A stretch of 64,000 nucleotides of DNA. Source: Sulfurospirillaceae bacterium (GTDB taxonomy: Bacteria; Campylobacterota; Campylobacteria; Campylobacterales; Sulfurospirillaceae). The stretch covers positions 186,001 through 250,000 of the forward strand of contig JAQUGO010000004.1 of NCBI GenBank assembly GCA_028684065.1, given 5' to 3'. Of this stretch, positions 49,536-58,777 are shown one piece after another (position 1 is the first letter of the stretch; each line of letters begins with the position of its first letter). Below the pieces are notes generated by a model. It saw nothing but the letters and a program-made list of their open reading frames with translations, ran no database searches and was not told the DNA's origin. The translations under genes were made by a program, and so were the position numbers.

Positions 49536-50705
49536 ATGAATACCTTAATCTCTTCTATAACCCCCAATATTCCATGGGGTATTGATGTACCAAATTATTT
49601 TTGGTTTACAGGCAGTTCTGCGGCAGCTTTTATCATTTCAAGCTTTGCCCATGTTTTTGGGATGGAGCGCTACAAACCAATCGCTGGATTTTCGCTTTTA
49701 ATGGCATTTGTGCTCCTCGTAGCCGCGCCACTTAATCTGATTGATGATTTAAAACAACCAGGTAGAGTGCTTAATTTTTTTATGTATGGGTGGGAAAATT
49801 TTGGAACGTCTCCTATGAAATGGGGCGTTATTTTGTTGATGGCCTATCCGGTTTTAATCTTTTTTGAGGCTATCTATATTTACAGACCCTATTTTGTCAA
49901 AAAAATGGCAACACTGAGTGGTGTTTCGCATACATTTTATGGCCTATTAACACTAGGTCGAATGGGGATGAGCCAAGAAGATTTTGACAAAGACCATCGT
50001 GTAGGTAAACTACTGGGTATCATTGGTATTCCTTTAGCTTTATGTGTTCATGGCTACACCGGTTATATCTTAGGGGTTGTTCATGCTAATGCCCTTTGGC
50101 ATACCCCACTAATGCCGATTTTATTTTTAGCTTCAGCGATGGTATCTGGAACAGGTTTTCTTATCGTTATCATTCCTATCTTTCAGAAGTTTTTTACCTC
50201 TATGGGCAGTGTCAATCACGACACAATGGTGGATTTGGCTAAATTATTAGCACTTTTTATTGTTATTGATTTAGTGATTCGCTTTTTATGGTTAACTTTT
50301 GCTATGCCTTTTAATGGTGAAGAGAAATACCTTGTATATGCCTTTTTTGAACTTAATTTTCATGAAGTTCTTTATGTGGAATATCTATTGTGTTTGATTA
50401 TTCCTATGATTGTTGGCTTTAGCGCTTTACGTAACAATTTTATAGTGCTTTATTGTGCTGGTATTTTATCAGTGGTTGGTGTTTGGCTTTTTAGATGGAA
50501 TACGGTCATTGGTGGTCAGAGTATCCCTAAAAGTGCTCCAGGCTTTTTGCATTATAGCCCAGATATATTTTCACAAAGTAGTATCGTTTCAATTTTTTCC
50601 AATTGGGGTATTTTAATTGCGCTTGTCTGTTTTATCTTAGTCATTTTTCCTTGGGATGAGGAGATGGTAGAAAGTTATAGTAAAAGGGTAAATCATGGAA
50701 AATAG
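49536..50705 (+). CDS. ttrC: Tetrathionate reductase membrane subunit TtrC (NrfD family)
   Basis: A 389-residue NrfD/PsrC-type quinol-oxidising subunit with about nine or ten membrane helices, starting one base after ttrB. It would take electrons from menaquinol and pass them to TtrB. The periplasmic-side segment around RWNTVIGGQ resembles other NrfD proteins. Its end overlaps the ttrA start by 11 bases. Confidence 0.88.
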   Translation: MNTLISSITPNIPWGIDVPNYFWFTGSSAAAFIISSFAHVFGMERYKPIAGFSLLMAFVLLVAAPLNLIDDLKQPGRVLNFFMYGWENFGTSPMKWGVILLMAYPVLIFFEAIYIYRPYFVKKMATLSGVSHTFYGLLTLGRMGMSQEDFDKDHRVGKLLGIIGIPLALCVHGYTGYILGVVHANALWHTPLMPILFLASAMVSGTGFLIVIIPIFQKFFTSMGSVNHDTMVDLAKLLALFIVIDLVIRFLWLTFAMPFNGEEKYLVYAFFELNFHEVLYVEYLLCLIIPMIVGFSALRNNFIVLYCAGILSVVGVWLFRWNTVIGGQSIPKSAPGFLHYSPDIFSQSSIVSIFSNWGILIALVCFILVIFPWDEEMVESYSKRVNHGK

Positions 50706-53700
50706 TAGAAGAAATTTTTTAATTGGCACAGGCATTGTTGCCGCTTCGGCTTCGATTGTTGGGTATAAAGATACTCTTGGTGCGGTAGCTTTGCTTAAAG
50801 ACAAGGGAGAACGTGCCAAAGATAGTATTTATTTTAATGCTTCTGCTGCTGAATTTAGCGTGAAAAACAACACCTTTAGTCCTAATGAGCATTATACGAT
50901 GGCAAACAGTACATGTAATGGATGTACAACGCATTGTGGTGTTCGCGTCAAGATCGAAAAAGAGAGCGGTAAGGTTGTTCGCGTATTTGGAAATCCTTTT
51001 CATCCGCTTTCCTCTGATCCGTGGTTACCCTATGCGACATCCATTGAGCAGAGTTTTACATTTTTAACGCAAACCCAACACGAACCAAATGCTTATCGCT
51101 CCAGTATGTGTGCACGTGGAAATGTGGCATTTGATAAACTCAATGATGCTTTTCGTGTTCTCAAACCACTCAAAAGAGTTGGCAAACGAGGTGAAAATAA
51201 GTGGGTGGAAATTGACATTGAACAACTATTGGACGAGGTTGTTAAGGGTGGAAATTTATTTGGTGAAGGTGATGTAGAAGGTTTAGCGGCGACACGTGAT
51301 CTTGAAACGCTTATTAACCCAGATGAACCAAGTTTTGGTTCACGTGCCAATGGTTTATGTATTATTGGTACGGCTGATGAAGGAAGACAAAATTTCATTG
51401 TTCCTCGTTTTGTCCAATCGTATGGAACCGTGAATTTTATGGGGCATACATCTATTTGCGGACTTTCTATGCGTGCTGGAGAAGCGGCCTATTTGGGGGA
51501 TTTTAAAAAGTCACCACATTTAAAGCCAGATTTTGAACATTGTGAATACCTCTTAAGTATTGGCACAGCACCTGGGCAAGCAGGGAATCCTTTCAAAAGA
51601 CAAGGAAAATTACTGAGTGAAGCGCGCACGAATGGAAGACTAAAATATGCAACTGTTCTTCCGATGCAATCTAATGCTGACACCATTGCGATGGGTGATA
51701 AAAGCAGTTGGATACCCGTTTTGCCAGGGGGAGATTTAGCTTTTGTGATGGGTTTATTGCAAATTATTATTGAAAAGGATATGTACAATCTTTCGTATCT
51801 TAGTATTCCAAGTGAGAAAGCAAAGATAACGCTTAAAGAAGCTTCATGGACTAATGCAACACATCTTGTGATTCAAGATGAAGAGGGCTTTGGGACAATT
51901 CTTAAAGAGGGTGAGATGATACTAGTGCTTGATAGCGCCGATAATCAACTCAAAAATGCCGATGATGTCACGCAAGGCGTGCTTGAATACTCTGGCGAGG
52001 TGATATTGAAAGGTAAAATATATACGGTTAAAACAGCCTTTACACTGTTGCGAGAATCTGCCAATGACTATACGCTTGACATGTATGCCAAAGAGAGTGG
52101 TGTGAGTGTTGCGAAGATGCAAGAAGTGGCACATGAATTTTGCTCTCATGGACGCAAAGTTGCGATTGATTGTCACGGGGGTACGATGCATACAACAGGT
52201 TTTTACACAACGTACGCCATTATGATGCTAGGCGCTATGGTTGGTAACCTGAACTATAAAGGTGGTATGAGTGCTGGGGGTGGAAAATTTAAAGATTTTG
52301 CAGGCAAACAGTATAACTTGCTAGCGTATAAAGGCAAACCTCAAGTGAAAGGTGCGCGCATCGACAAAGCTAGAATGCCGTATGAAAAAACCAATGAATT
52401 TAAAGCTAAAAAAGAAGCGGGCATCAACCCTTATCCTGCAAAAGATGCATGGTATCCCCTTGCGGCTGCTTTGGAATCTGATGTCATTAGTAACAGTGCC
52501 CATCAATACCCTTATGCGCTTAAAACATTGATTTCGTGGAATGCCAATTTTATATATGGGCAAAGTGGTTCGGAACATATCAAAGCACTTTTGCAAGATC
52601 CTAAAAAAGCAATTCCTCTTTTTATTGCGATTGATCCTTTTATCAATGAAACATCGAAATATGCTGATTACATAGTTCCAGATTCTGTGTTGTTTGAAAC
52701 ATGGGGAGCACTTGGTGTTTGGGCAGGATGTCAAACGAAGGTAAGCACTATTCGTTTTCCTATTATCAAACCAGCTCAAGCAACCTTTAAAAATGGAGAG
52801 CCTATTTGTATGGATAGTTTTTTAATAGAACTTGGCAAAAAGCTTGGACTTCCAGGCTTTGGTAAGGGAGCAATAAAAGGTGAAAATGGCGAAAATTTTG
52901 CATTTGATAGACCACATGATTTTTACATCAGAGCGTTTGAAAATATTGCAATGGATGGGACTCCTGTGCCAGATTGTAGCGACGAAGAGATAGAGCTTAG
53001 TGGCATCAGTGCTTTTAAACCACTATTGCAAGAGATATGTAAAGATAATTGGAAAAAAACTGCGTATGTCATGGCACGAGGGGGCCGTTATGAAGATAAA
53101 ACCAAAAGTTACAATGGTGAATGGCTTTCACATCCTTATAAAGGAAATATTCATATTTATAATGAAGAATTAGGGACGAAGAAAAATGCGCTTAATGGAA
53201 AACGATACAGTGGTGTTCCAAAGTATTACATGCAACGAACAGCTATGGGACAAGACTTTGCATCGTTATATCCCAAAGCTAAATTCCCACTGAGTGCTTT
53301 TAGCTATAAATCCAATGTACTCTCCCAAGCGATGGCTTCTAGTAGCTTGCTCAAAGAGATTCATTACACAACCTATGTGGATGTTAATCCCAAAACAGCA
53401 CAAGATTTTGGTTTGAAACATGGTGATTTGGTGAAGGTTTCGTCTGCCAATGGTGAAGTGAGTGGTTATCTTAGACTTAGAAATGGGCTTTATCCTAGTA
53501 CCATAGGTATTGAACACGGTGCTGGTCGAGAAGGTGAAGGTGCTGTGGATGTAGAAATTAATGGAAAAGTTTTGAAAGGTCTCGCTATGAGACGTTCAGG
53601 TGTTAATATTAATAAACTAGGTCTTTTAGATCATAGTAGAGCGGCAACAATAAGTGATTTTGTTGTTGGTTCAAATGCAAGGCAAGCCATTCCTGTTGCT

Positions 53701-53718
53701 ATTAGCAAGATTGGATAG
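50695..53718 (+). CDS. ttrA: Tetrathionate reductase catalytic molybdopterin subunit TtrA
   Basis: A 1007-residue molybdopterin oxidoreductase with a twin-arginine signal (NSRRNFLIG). The N-terminal [4Fe-4S] motif is Cys74, Cys77, Cys81, Cys139 (CNGCTTHC), and Cys255 in MGHTSICGLSMR is the probable molybdenum ligand. Length and cluster spacing point to TtrA rather than the about 760-residue PhsA/PsrA group; arsenate reductase is a less likely alternative. Gene order ttrB-ttrC-ttrA matches Salmonella. The C-terminal domain (about 870-1007) binds the cofactor. Confidence 0.88.
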   Translation: MENSRRNFLIGTGIVAASASIVGYKDTLGAVALLKDKGERAKDSIYFNASAAEFSVKNNTFSPNEHYTMANSTCNGCTTHCGVRVKIEKESGKVVRVFGNPFHPLSSDPWLPYATSIEQSFTFLTQTQHEPNAYRSSMCARGNVAFDKLNDAFRVLKPLKRVGKRGENKWVEIDIEQLLDEVVKGGNLFGEGDVEGLAATRDLETLINPDEPSFGSRANGLCIIGTADEGRQNFIVPRFVQSYGTVNFMGHTSICGLSMRAGEAAYLGDFKKSPHLKPDFEHCEYLLSIGTAPGQAGNPFKRQGKLLSEARTNGRLKYATVLPMQSNADTIAMGDKSSWIPVLPGGDLAFVMGLLQIIIEKDMYNLSYLSIPSEKAKITLKEASWTNATHLVIQDEEGFGTILKEGEMILVLDSADNQLKNADDVTQGVLEYSGEVILKGKIYTVKTAFTLLRESANDYTLDMYAKESGVSVAKMQEVAHEFCSHGRKVAIDCHGGTMHTTGFYTTYAIMMLGAMVGNLNYKGGMSAGGGKFKDFAGKQYNLLAYKGKPQVKGARIDKARMPYEKTNEFKAKKEAGINPYPAKDAWYPLAAALESDVISNSAHQYPYALKTLISWNANFIYGQSGSEHIKALLQDPKKAIPLFIAIDPFINETSKYADYIVPDSVLFETWGALGVWAGCQTKVSTIRFPIIKPAQATFKNGEPICMDSFLIELGKKLGLPGFGKGAIKGENGENFAFDRPHDFYIRAFENIAMDGTPVPDCSDEEIELSGISAFKPLLQEICKDNWKKTAYVMARGGRYEDKTKSYNGEWLSHPYKGNIHIYNEELGTKKNALNGKRYSGVPKYYMQRTAMGQDFASLYPKAKFPLSAFSYKSNVLSQAMASSSLLKEIHYTTYVDVNPKTAQDFGLKHGDLVKVSSANGEVSGYLRLRNGLYPSTIGIEHGAGREGEGAVDVEINGKVLKGLAMRRSGVNINKLGLLDHSRAATISDFVVGSNARQAIPVAISKIG

Positions 53719-53722
53719 AACT

Positions 53723-54334
53723 TTAAAGTGAGGGAAGGAACTCTTTGATTCTTCTCTCACATATTTTATACTCTGGCATATACTCAGCAACACAATCCCA
53801 AAATGCTTTTTTATGGTGTTTATGTTTGATATGTGAAAGTTCATGAATGACAATATACGTGATACATTCAAGCGGAAGTTGCGCAAGGGTAATATTGAAG
53901 CTAAGTTCATTTTTGTAGGAACAACTTCCCCATCGTTTTTTAGCTTTTCGGTAACTGATAGAAAGAGGGGTAACACCCATAAGAAAGCTTTGCTCTTCGA
54001 CGATTTGAGGAATAAGTCGTTTCGTATGTTCTTTGTAAAATGCTTCAGCTTTTTGCGTAGCATGTAAAGGTATGACGTCGCCTAAGTAGAGTATTTTACC
54101 TTCTTCCAAAAGCTTAGGGATGCTGTAGCGTTTTTGAGCCTGTTGAATTTTTTGAAATATCCATCCTGCTTTTTGACGGACAATGGTTTCAACTTTAGAA
54201 ATGGCATAGTTGGGGTTTTTTACAATGACCCCTTTGTGGGGGTCAACACTGATATAAAGATTTTTGAGTTTTTTATTGGTGATAATTGTGTAAGGGAGCA
54301 TCTGTCCTTGATACTCCACATACGCTGTTGTCAT
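53723..54334 (-). CDS. YgjP-like zinc metallopeptidase (DUF45/M48-related)
   Basis: A 203-residue soluble protein with zinc motif HELSH (in YIVIHELSHIKHKHHKKAFW, about 158-177) and the family segment RKAKKRWGSCSYKNELSFN. No signal peptide. Members are often beside or fused to restriction-modification or DNA-repair genes, but cellular substrates are poorly known. It follows dnaJ on the minus strand with a 3-base gap, suggesting co-expression with the chaperone, and converges with ttrA. Confidence 0.85.
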   Translation of the reverse strand: MTTAYVEYQGQMLPYTIITNKKLKNLYISVDPHKGVIVKNPNYAISKVETIVRQKAGWIFQKIQQAQKRYSIPKLLEEGKILYLGDVIPLHATQKAEAFYKEHTKRLIPQIVEEQSFLMGVTPLSISYRKAKKRWGSCSYKNELSFNITLAQLPLECITYIVIHELSHIKHKHHKKAFWDCVAEYMPEYKICERRIKEFLPSL

Positions 54335-54337
54335 AGC

Positions 54338-55471
54338 TTAGTTAAACCAGCTTTTGATTTTATCAAAAACACCTTCAAATTTTTCGTCTTTATGCTTCGT
54401 TTCAATACCAAAATTTTCTTGCAGTTTCGTCAGTAATTCTCTTTGTTCTTTAGTGATCTTTTTAGGGTAACGAATAGAGATTTGTGCAATCATACTGCCT
54501 AATTGATGGGTGTGAACATTTTTAACACCCTCTTTTTTAAAGACAAATTGCTGTTTATCTTTAGCACCCAAAGGAAGTTCTAATTCAGTTTCGCCACGAA
54601 TCGTTGGGATTTTAATGGTTTCACCAAGGGCAATTTGCGTAAAAAACACAGGTACTTCAATGTATATATCATCATTATGTCGTACAAAGTGCTCATCTTC
54701 TTTTGAATGGACGAGGATATATAAATCACCACGATGACCGTGTTCATCAATATTCCCTTTACCGGCTACACGTATACGATTATTATTGTCAATGCCCTCA
54801 GGAATATCAATAGTTACTTTATCATTAAGGGTTGCAAAGCTTTTACCATTACATGCAGAACAAGGATTAGTAATGACTGTACCTTTACCATTACATGAAG
54901 AGCATGTTTGTGAAAAGGTCATAAAGCCTTGGCGGTAAAAGACTTGGCCTTTACCTTTACACTCTTTACATGTAGCACTTGCTTTATCTTTACTTCCTGT
55001 TCCATCACAGCTTTCACATGGTTTTTTGTAAGCGAAGCTAACCTCTTTTTTACAGCCAAAAATTGCTTCATGAAAAGCTAATGTAACTTCTGCTTCCAAA
55101 TCGAGGTTATATTTTTTTTGATTTCGGCTATTGCCACCAGAACTAAAACCACCGCTAAAACCGCCGCCAAAGACTGATTCGAAGATGGAACCGAGGTCAC
55201 CCATAATATCTTCATAATTCATATCTGAAAAATGACTAAAGCCTTGTCTATCAAGTCCTGATTTGCCATATCGGTCATAGGTTGCTCGTTTTTGCTCATC
55301 ACTTAAAACTTGGTAAGCTTCGTTAATAGCTTTAAACTTTTCCTCAGCCTCTTTATCACCTTGATTTCTATCAGGGTGAAACTGTAATGCTAACTTACGA
55401 TATGCTTTTTTTATTTCTGCTGAATCAGCACTTTTGCTGATTTCTAGTATTTCATAATATTCGATGTCCAC
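54338..55471 (-). CDS. dnaJ: Chaperone DnaJ
   Basis: A 377-residue type-I J-protein. J-domain with HPD at 32-34, Gly/Phe-rich linker (about 75-115), zinc domain with four cysteine repeats ([24 protein letters not shown] and the slightly degenerate CSACNGKS), and the client-binding C-terminal domain. It stimulates DnaK. dnaK is not adjacent, as usual in the phylum. Confidence 0.96.
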   Translation of the reverse strand: MDIEYYEILEISKSADSAEIKKAYRKLALQFHPDRNQGDKEAEEKFKAINEAYQVLSDEQKRATYDRYGKSGLDRQGFSHFSDMNYEDIMGDLGSIFESVFGGGFSGGFSSGGNSRNQKKYNLDLEAEVTLAFHEAIFGCKKEVSFAYKKPCESCDGTGSKDKASATCKECKGKGQVFYRQGFMTFSQTCSSCNGKGTVITNPCSACNGKSFATLNDKVTIDIPEGIDNNNRIRVAGKGNIDEHGHRGDLYILVHSKEDEHFVRHNDDIYIEVPVFFTQIALGETIKIPTIRGETELELPLGAKDKQQFVFKKEGVKNVHTHQLGSMIAQISIRYPKKITKEQRELLTKLQENFGIETKHKDEKFEGVFDKIKSWFN

Positions 55472-55545
55472 TATTTTTCTCTTTTTAGGTAGTTTTTTGA
55501 AGTGGACTATTGTAGCAAAAGAATGTTTAGGCTCATTTTAACTTG

Positions 55546-55598
55546 TTAAGGTACATTAACATTTCATTAAAAGCTTGTTAAAACCGTTCCCCTATACT
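55546..55598 (+). promoter_or_regulatory. CpxR-like operator array and promoter of the Spy-like gene
   Basis: Four TTAA half-sites lie in the same orientation at 55546, 55556, 55567 and 55578, spaced 10, 11 and 11 bp (GTTAA, ATTAA, ATTAA, GTTAA), followed by -10 TATACT at 55593-55598. Same-face half-sites at one helical turn are how OmpR-family regulators bind; the CpxR box (GTAAA, N5, GTAAA) has the same layout. The adjacent regulator (56229) is the obvious candidate. Confidence 0.6.
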
Positions 55599-55629
55599 TT
55601 CATTATCAAATATTTTCAAGGAGAACAAA

Positions 55630-56136
55630 ATGAAAAAGACAATTTATTTACTAAGTGTTGCAGCACTACTAGCTACAGGAATTTATGCGTATGATAATGC
55701 TAATCAACAAGGGATGATGCAACCAGGAATGCAAATGGGTATGCAATCAGGCATGATGCAGTCAGGAATGCAACCATGTGGCATGATGCAAAAGGGAATG
55801 CGTGGTGGTCAAAATGGTATGCAAATGATTACAAGACTTAATTTAAGTGATGACCAACGACATCAATTAGCCATTTTACGTGCTGAGATGAAGTTAGAGA
55901 TGACAAAACTACGTGACCCAAAAATGATGAATGCGATGCAAAATTTAATGAGCGCTGATACTTTTGATAAACAAGGTTTTATTAAAATGCAAAATGATAT
56001 GCATACGAAAATGCTAGCCGTAAGAGCCAATCATATGGAAAAAGTATTTAACCTTTTAACCAAAGAACAACGTACTGAGCTCAAAGCATTGATGAATAAT
56101 CGACCGATGAGACCAATGGCACCAAAACAATCATAA
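55630..56136 (+). CDS. Met-rich Spy/CpxP-like periplasmic protein
   Basis: A 168-residue exported protein: signal peptide (1-20), a Met/Gln/Gly-rich segment (about 27-67, repeated GMMQ and GMQ units, one cysteine in MQPCGMM), then a helical LTxxQ-type Spy/CpxP domain (about 70-150; LNLSDDQRHQLAILRAEM and LTKEQRTELKAL). Spy is an ATP-independent periplasmic chaperone and CpxP a stress sensor inhibitor. The Met-rich segment suggests Cu(I) or Ag(I) binding, by inference. Upstream of an ArsRS-like pair, as cpxP is beside cpxRA. Confidence 0.85.
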   Translation: MKKTIYLLSVAALLATGIYAYDNANQQGMMQPGMQMGMQSGMMQSGMQPCGMMQKGMRGGQNGMQMITRLNLSDDQRHQLAILRAEMKLEMTKLRDPKMMNAMQNLMSADTFDKQGFIKMQNDMHTKMLAVRANHMEKVFNLLTKEQRTELKALMNNRPMRPMAPKQS

Positions 56137-56165
56137 CTTTAAAGCCTCTGCTATTAGAAATTTAG

Positions 56166-56171
56166 TATAAT
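56166..56171 (+). promoter_or_regulatory. -10 box of the ArsRS-like operon
   Basis: TATAAT between the Spy-like gene and the regulator gene, 58 bases before the ATG at 56229. A 12-bp stem-loop (56172-56210) follows at once and would lie in the leader RNA. Confidence 0.5.
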
Positions 56172-56210
56172 AAAGTTCTCTCTTGCAAAGTCAATACTAG
56201 AGAGAACTTT
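56172..56210 (+). other. Long perfect stem-loop in the leader of the regulator gene
   Basis: AAAGTTCTCTCT (56172-56183) and AGAGAGAACTTT (56199-56210) pair perfectly over 12 bp with a 15-base loop. ATCTAAGAGG, not a T-run, follows, so it is not a standard terminator; it ends just before the ribosome site. It could stabilise the RNA, attenuate expression, or be a DNA operator. Confidence 0.55.
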
Positions 56211-56228
56211 ATCTAAGAGGTGCCAAGA

Positions 56229-56900
56229 ATGATTAATGTTTTGATGATTGAGGATGATACAGAGTTTGCTGAAATACTCAGTGAATACTTAGCGAAGTAC
56301 AATATCAAAATTACCAATTATGAAGATCCTTATTTGGGACTGAGTGCTGGCATTAAAAAATATGATTTACTCATTTTAGATTTAACCCTTCCTGGTATAG
56401 ATGGTTTAGAAGTTTGCAAAGAAATTGTTGCAAAATACGATATCCCCATTATCATTTCTTCCGCTCGTAGCGATATCAGTGACAAAGTGATAGGGCTTCA
56501 AATTGGTGCAGATGATTATTTGCCAAAGCCTTACGACCCTAAAGAGATGTATGCACGTATTCAAAGTCTAATTCGCCGTTACAAAAAAACAGCTGCTGTT
56601 GAAGAAATACAATCTCACAGTCATTTTGTCGTAGATGAAAAACGACATGAGATTAGTTTCAAAGGCGAAGCGCTCAATCTAACGCCTGCTGAATATGAAA
56701 TTCTTTCTTATTTAATACGCCAAAATGGCTTTTCTATTTCACGTGAACAGTTGGTGTATAATTGTAAATCGCTTAAAGATAAAGGCTCTAAAAGTTTAGA
56801 TGTTATTATCGGACGACTGCGCACCAAAATAGGTGATGACTCAAAAAGCCCTGAGTATATTCACTCTGTACGTGGCATAGGATATAAGTTAATTGGATGA
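56229..56900 (+). CDS. OmpR-family response regulator (ArsR/RacR/CpxR-like)
   Basis: From ATG 56229 (AGAGG 8 bases upstream) the protein has 223 residues; an in-frame GTG at 56220 lies inside that ribosome site. Receiver domain with Asp51 (LILDLTLPGIDGLE) and YLPKPYDPKE; winged-helix domain ends HSVRGIGYKLIG. MINVLMIEDD and the IIISSARSD-ADDYLPKPYDPKE stretches are very close to H. pylori ArsR, the acid-response regulator, as I recall it. Start of the kinase overlaps its stop by four bases. Confidence 0.92.
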   Translation: MINVLMIEDDTEFAEILSEYLAKYNIKITNYEDPYLGLSAGIKKYDLLILDLTLPGIDGLEVCKEIVAKYDIPIIISSARSDISDKVIGLQIGADDYLPKPYDPKEMYARIQSLIRRYKKTAAVEEIQSHSHFVVDEKRHEISFKGEALNLTPAEYEILSYLIRQNGFSISREQLVYNCKSLKDKGSKSLDVIIGRLRTKIGDDSKSPEYIHSVRGIGYKLIG

Positions 56901-58144
56901 TTAAAAACTCAATTATCAACAAAATTAGTGCTATCTTTATTTTATCGCTTCTCTTGCTGGTGATGTTTTTTGCGCTTTTATTAGAGCAACAAAGTGAAAA
57001 AAATCTTGAAAATATGAAACAACGCCAGTTTCAATCCATTAACTATCTTTTAGTTATGTACCGTAATAATATGCAACCCAATGATATAGAAGAGTATTTT
57101 AATAACTTTGGACTCAAACGCGTTACTAATAAAAATCTTAAAAATTCTGTATTGGACAAGGGTGTCATCATCTTTCAAAAACTCTCTCCTATCAGTCGAT
57201 TTTCTTCCATTATTTATAATGATCGCTACTACCTTTATATTGATAATTTTGAATCAAATGCTCTTCTTGAAAGTCAGGATTATAAAAATTTTAATGAAAA
57301 TTTGTGGATAGTTTTTGTACTAGCACTGCTCATTTTTATTTACATGTACGCTTCTATTTACAAAAGTATCTCTCCTTTGAAAAGCTTAAGTGCACAGATT
57401 CGAAAGTTTGCGGGCGGTGATTTGAATATTGAATGTAAAAGTGAACAAAATGATGAAATAGCAGAAGTCGCCAATGAGTTCGATAGGGCGGCTAAAAAGA
57501 TACGAGATTTGATTCATTCCCGTCAACTTTTTTTGCGTACAATTATGCATGAGCTGAAAACACCTATTGGCAAAGGCCGTATTGTTTCAGAAATGCTTGA
57601 TGACGAAGTAGCGAAAAAACGACTTGTAGGTGTTTTTGCTAGGTTAGAATTATTAATTGCTGAATTTTCCAAAACTGAACAATTGGCTTCTCAAAGTTAC
57701 AATCTTAAAATAGAAGAGTATACCTTTTTGCATGTTCTTGACCAAGCTATTGATTTATTGATGTTGGATGAACAAAAAAAAGAAGAACAATTGAGTATAG
57801 ATGGTGATAGTAGTTTCTGTGTCAAGGTAGATTTTGAGTTGATGGCTTTAGCGCTTAAAAACATCATTGATAATGCTATTAAAAACAGTAGTGAGCATAA
57901 AGCGTATATCTGTATTGAAGAGCAAAAAATAACGATAAAAAATAAAGCAGAACCTCTTAAAATGCCTATTCAAGAGTACATGCAGCCTTTTGTTTCAGGG
58001 TCCAAAACATCAGGTAGTGGGCTTGGATTAGGCCTTTATATTGTTCAAAATATAGTACAACTGCACAACCTTGAGTTAGTCTATGATTATAATCATGGAA
58101 TGCACCAATTTAGTATTGATTTTCAAAAGGTACAAAGCGTATGA
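56897..58144 (+). CDS. Sensor histidine kinase (ArsS/CpxA-like)
   Basis: A 415-residue kinase: membrane helix 1 (about 10-29), a periplasmic sensor of about 105 residues, helix 2 (about 136-155), HAMP (about 156-207), phospho-acceptor His218 in RTIMHELKTPIGKGR, and the ATPase domain with TSGSGLGLGLYIVQNI. It pairs with the preceding ArsR-like regulator. With the Spy-like gene it forms a Cpx-like envelope-stress module. Overlaps recR by four bases. Confidence 0.92.
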   Translation: MIKNSIINKISAIFILSLLLLVMFFALLLEQQSEKNLENMKQRQFQSINYLLVMYRNNMQPNDIEEYFNNFGLKRVTNKNLKNSVLDKGVIIFQKLSPISRFSSIIYNDRYYLYIDNFESNALLESQDYKNFNENLWIVFVLALLIFIYMYASIYKSISPLKSLSAQIRKFAGGDLNIECKSEQNDEIAEVANEFDRAAKKIRDLIHSRQLFLRTIMHELKTPIGKGRIVSEMLDDEVAKKRLVGVFARLELLIAEFSKTEQLASQSYNLKIEEYTFLHVLDQAIDLLMLDEQKKEEQLSIDGDSSFCVKVDFELMALALKNIIDNAIKNSSEHKAYICIEEQKITIKNKAEPLKMPIQEYMQPFVSGSKTSGSGLGLGLYIVQNIVQLHNLELVYDYNHGMHQFSIDFQKVQSV

Positions 58145-58710
58145 TGCGAGGATTAGAAAAGTTTAATAATTTAGTGGAAGCCTTTGAGTCTCTCCCCACA
58201 GTGGGCAAAAAATCGGCATTACGATTTGCCTATCATATGGTGCTCAATGATACGTTTAGTGCTATGAAGCTTTCTAATGCTATTGAGAGTGCCATTAAAT
58301 CTATTCGTAAATGTGAACAATGTGGTGCTTTGAGTGAGCATGAGATATGTGATATTTGTTTAGATGAGATGCGAGATATCCGAAAATTATGTATCGTTGA
58401 GAGTGCTAAGGATATCTTTGTCCTTGAAGAACATAGGCTTTATGATGGAAAGTATTTTGTTTTAGATAATTTAGATCAAGAGAGTTTAGAACGCTTAGAA
58501 TTTATCATTAAAGTTGAGGTGAAAGAGATTATTTTTGCACTTACCCCTTCTTTAGCCAATGATGCCTTGATTTTATTTATTGAAGACAAGCTTAAGGCTT
58601 ACCCACTCATATTTACTAAAATTGCACAAGGCGTGCCAACTGGAGTGCATCTTGAAAATGTTGATATGCTCTCTTTATCTAAAGCTTTAGAGTCACGAAC
58701 AAAAATATAA
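58141..58710 (+). CDS. recR: Recombination protein RecR
   Basis: A 189-residue RecR. The helix-hairpin-helix (FESLPTVGKKSALRFAYHM), the four-cysteine zinc finger (Cys-Glu-Gln-Cys and CDIC) and the Toprim domain (LCIVESAKDIFVLE) are present. RecR works with RecO (gene at 15430) to load RecA on gaps. It is shorter than the E. coli protein (201), normal for the phylum. ATGA overlap with the kinase, so it is transcribed with the two-component system. Confidence 0.94.
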   Translation: MMRGLEKFNNLVEAFESLPTVGKKSALRFAYHMVLNDTFSAMKLSNAIESAIKSIRKCEQCGALSEHEICDICLDEMRDIRKLCIVESAKDIFVLEEHRLYDGKYFVLDNLDQESLERLEFIIKVEVKEIIFALTPSLANDALILFIEDKLKAYPLIFTKIAQGVPTGVHLENVDMLSLSKALESRTKI

Positions 58711-58777
58711 TATCCATACGTATTTTTAAGTTTTCCTATGTTAGCATAAATGAAAATGCGTCACATAGGGAGACAAT

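Noticed and set aside
55741..55822. Repetitive GMMQ-coding DNA in the Spy-like gene as a CRISPR or tandem-repeat array
   Set aside because: The repeats are short, imperfect and in frame, encoding a Met-rich protein segment; there are no spacers of regular size.
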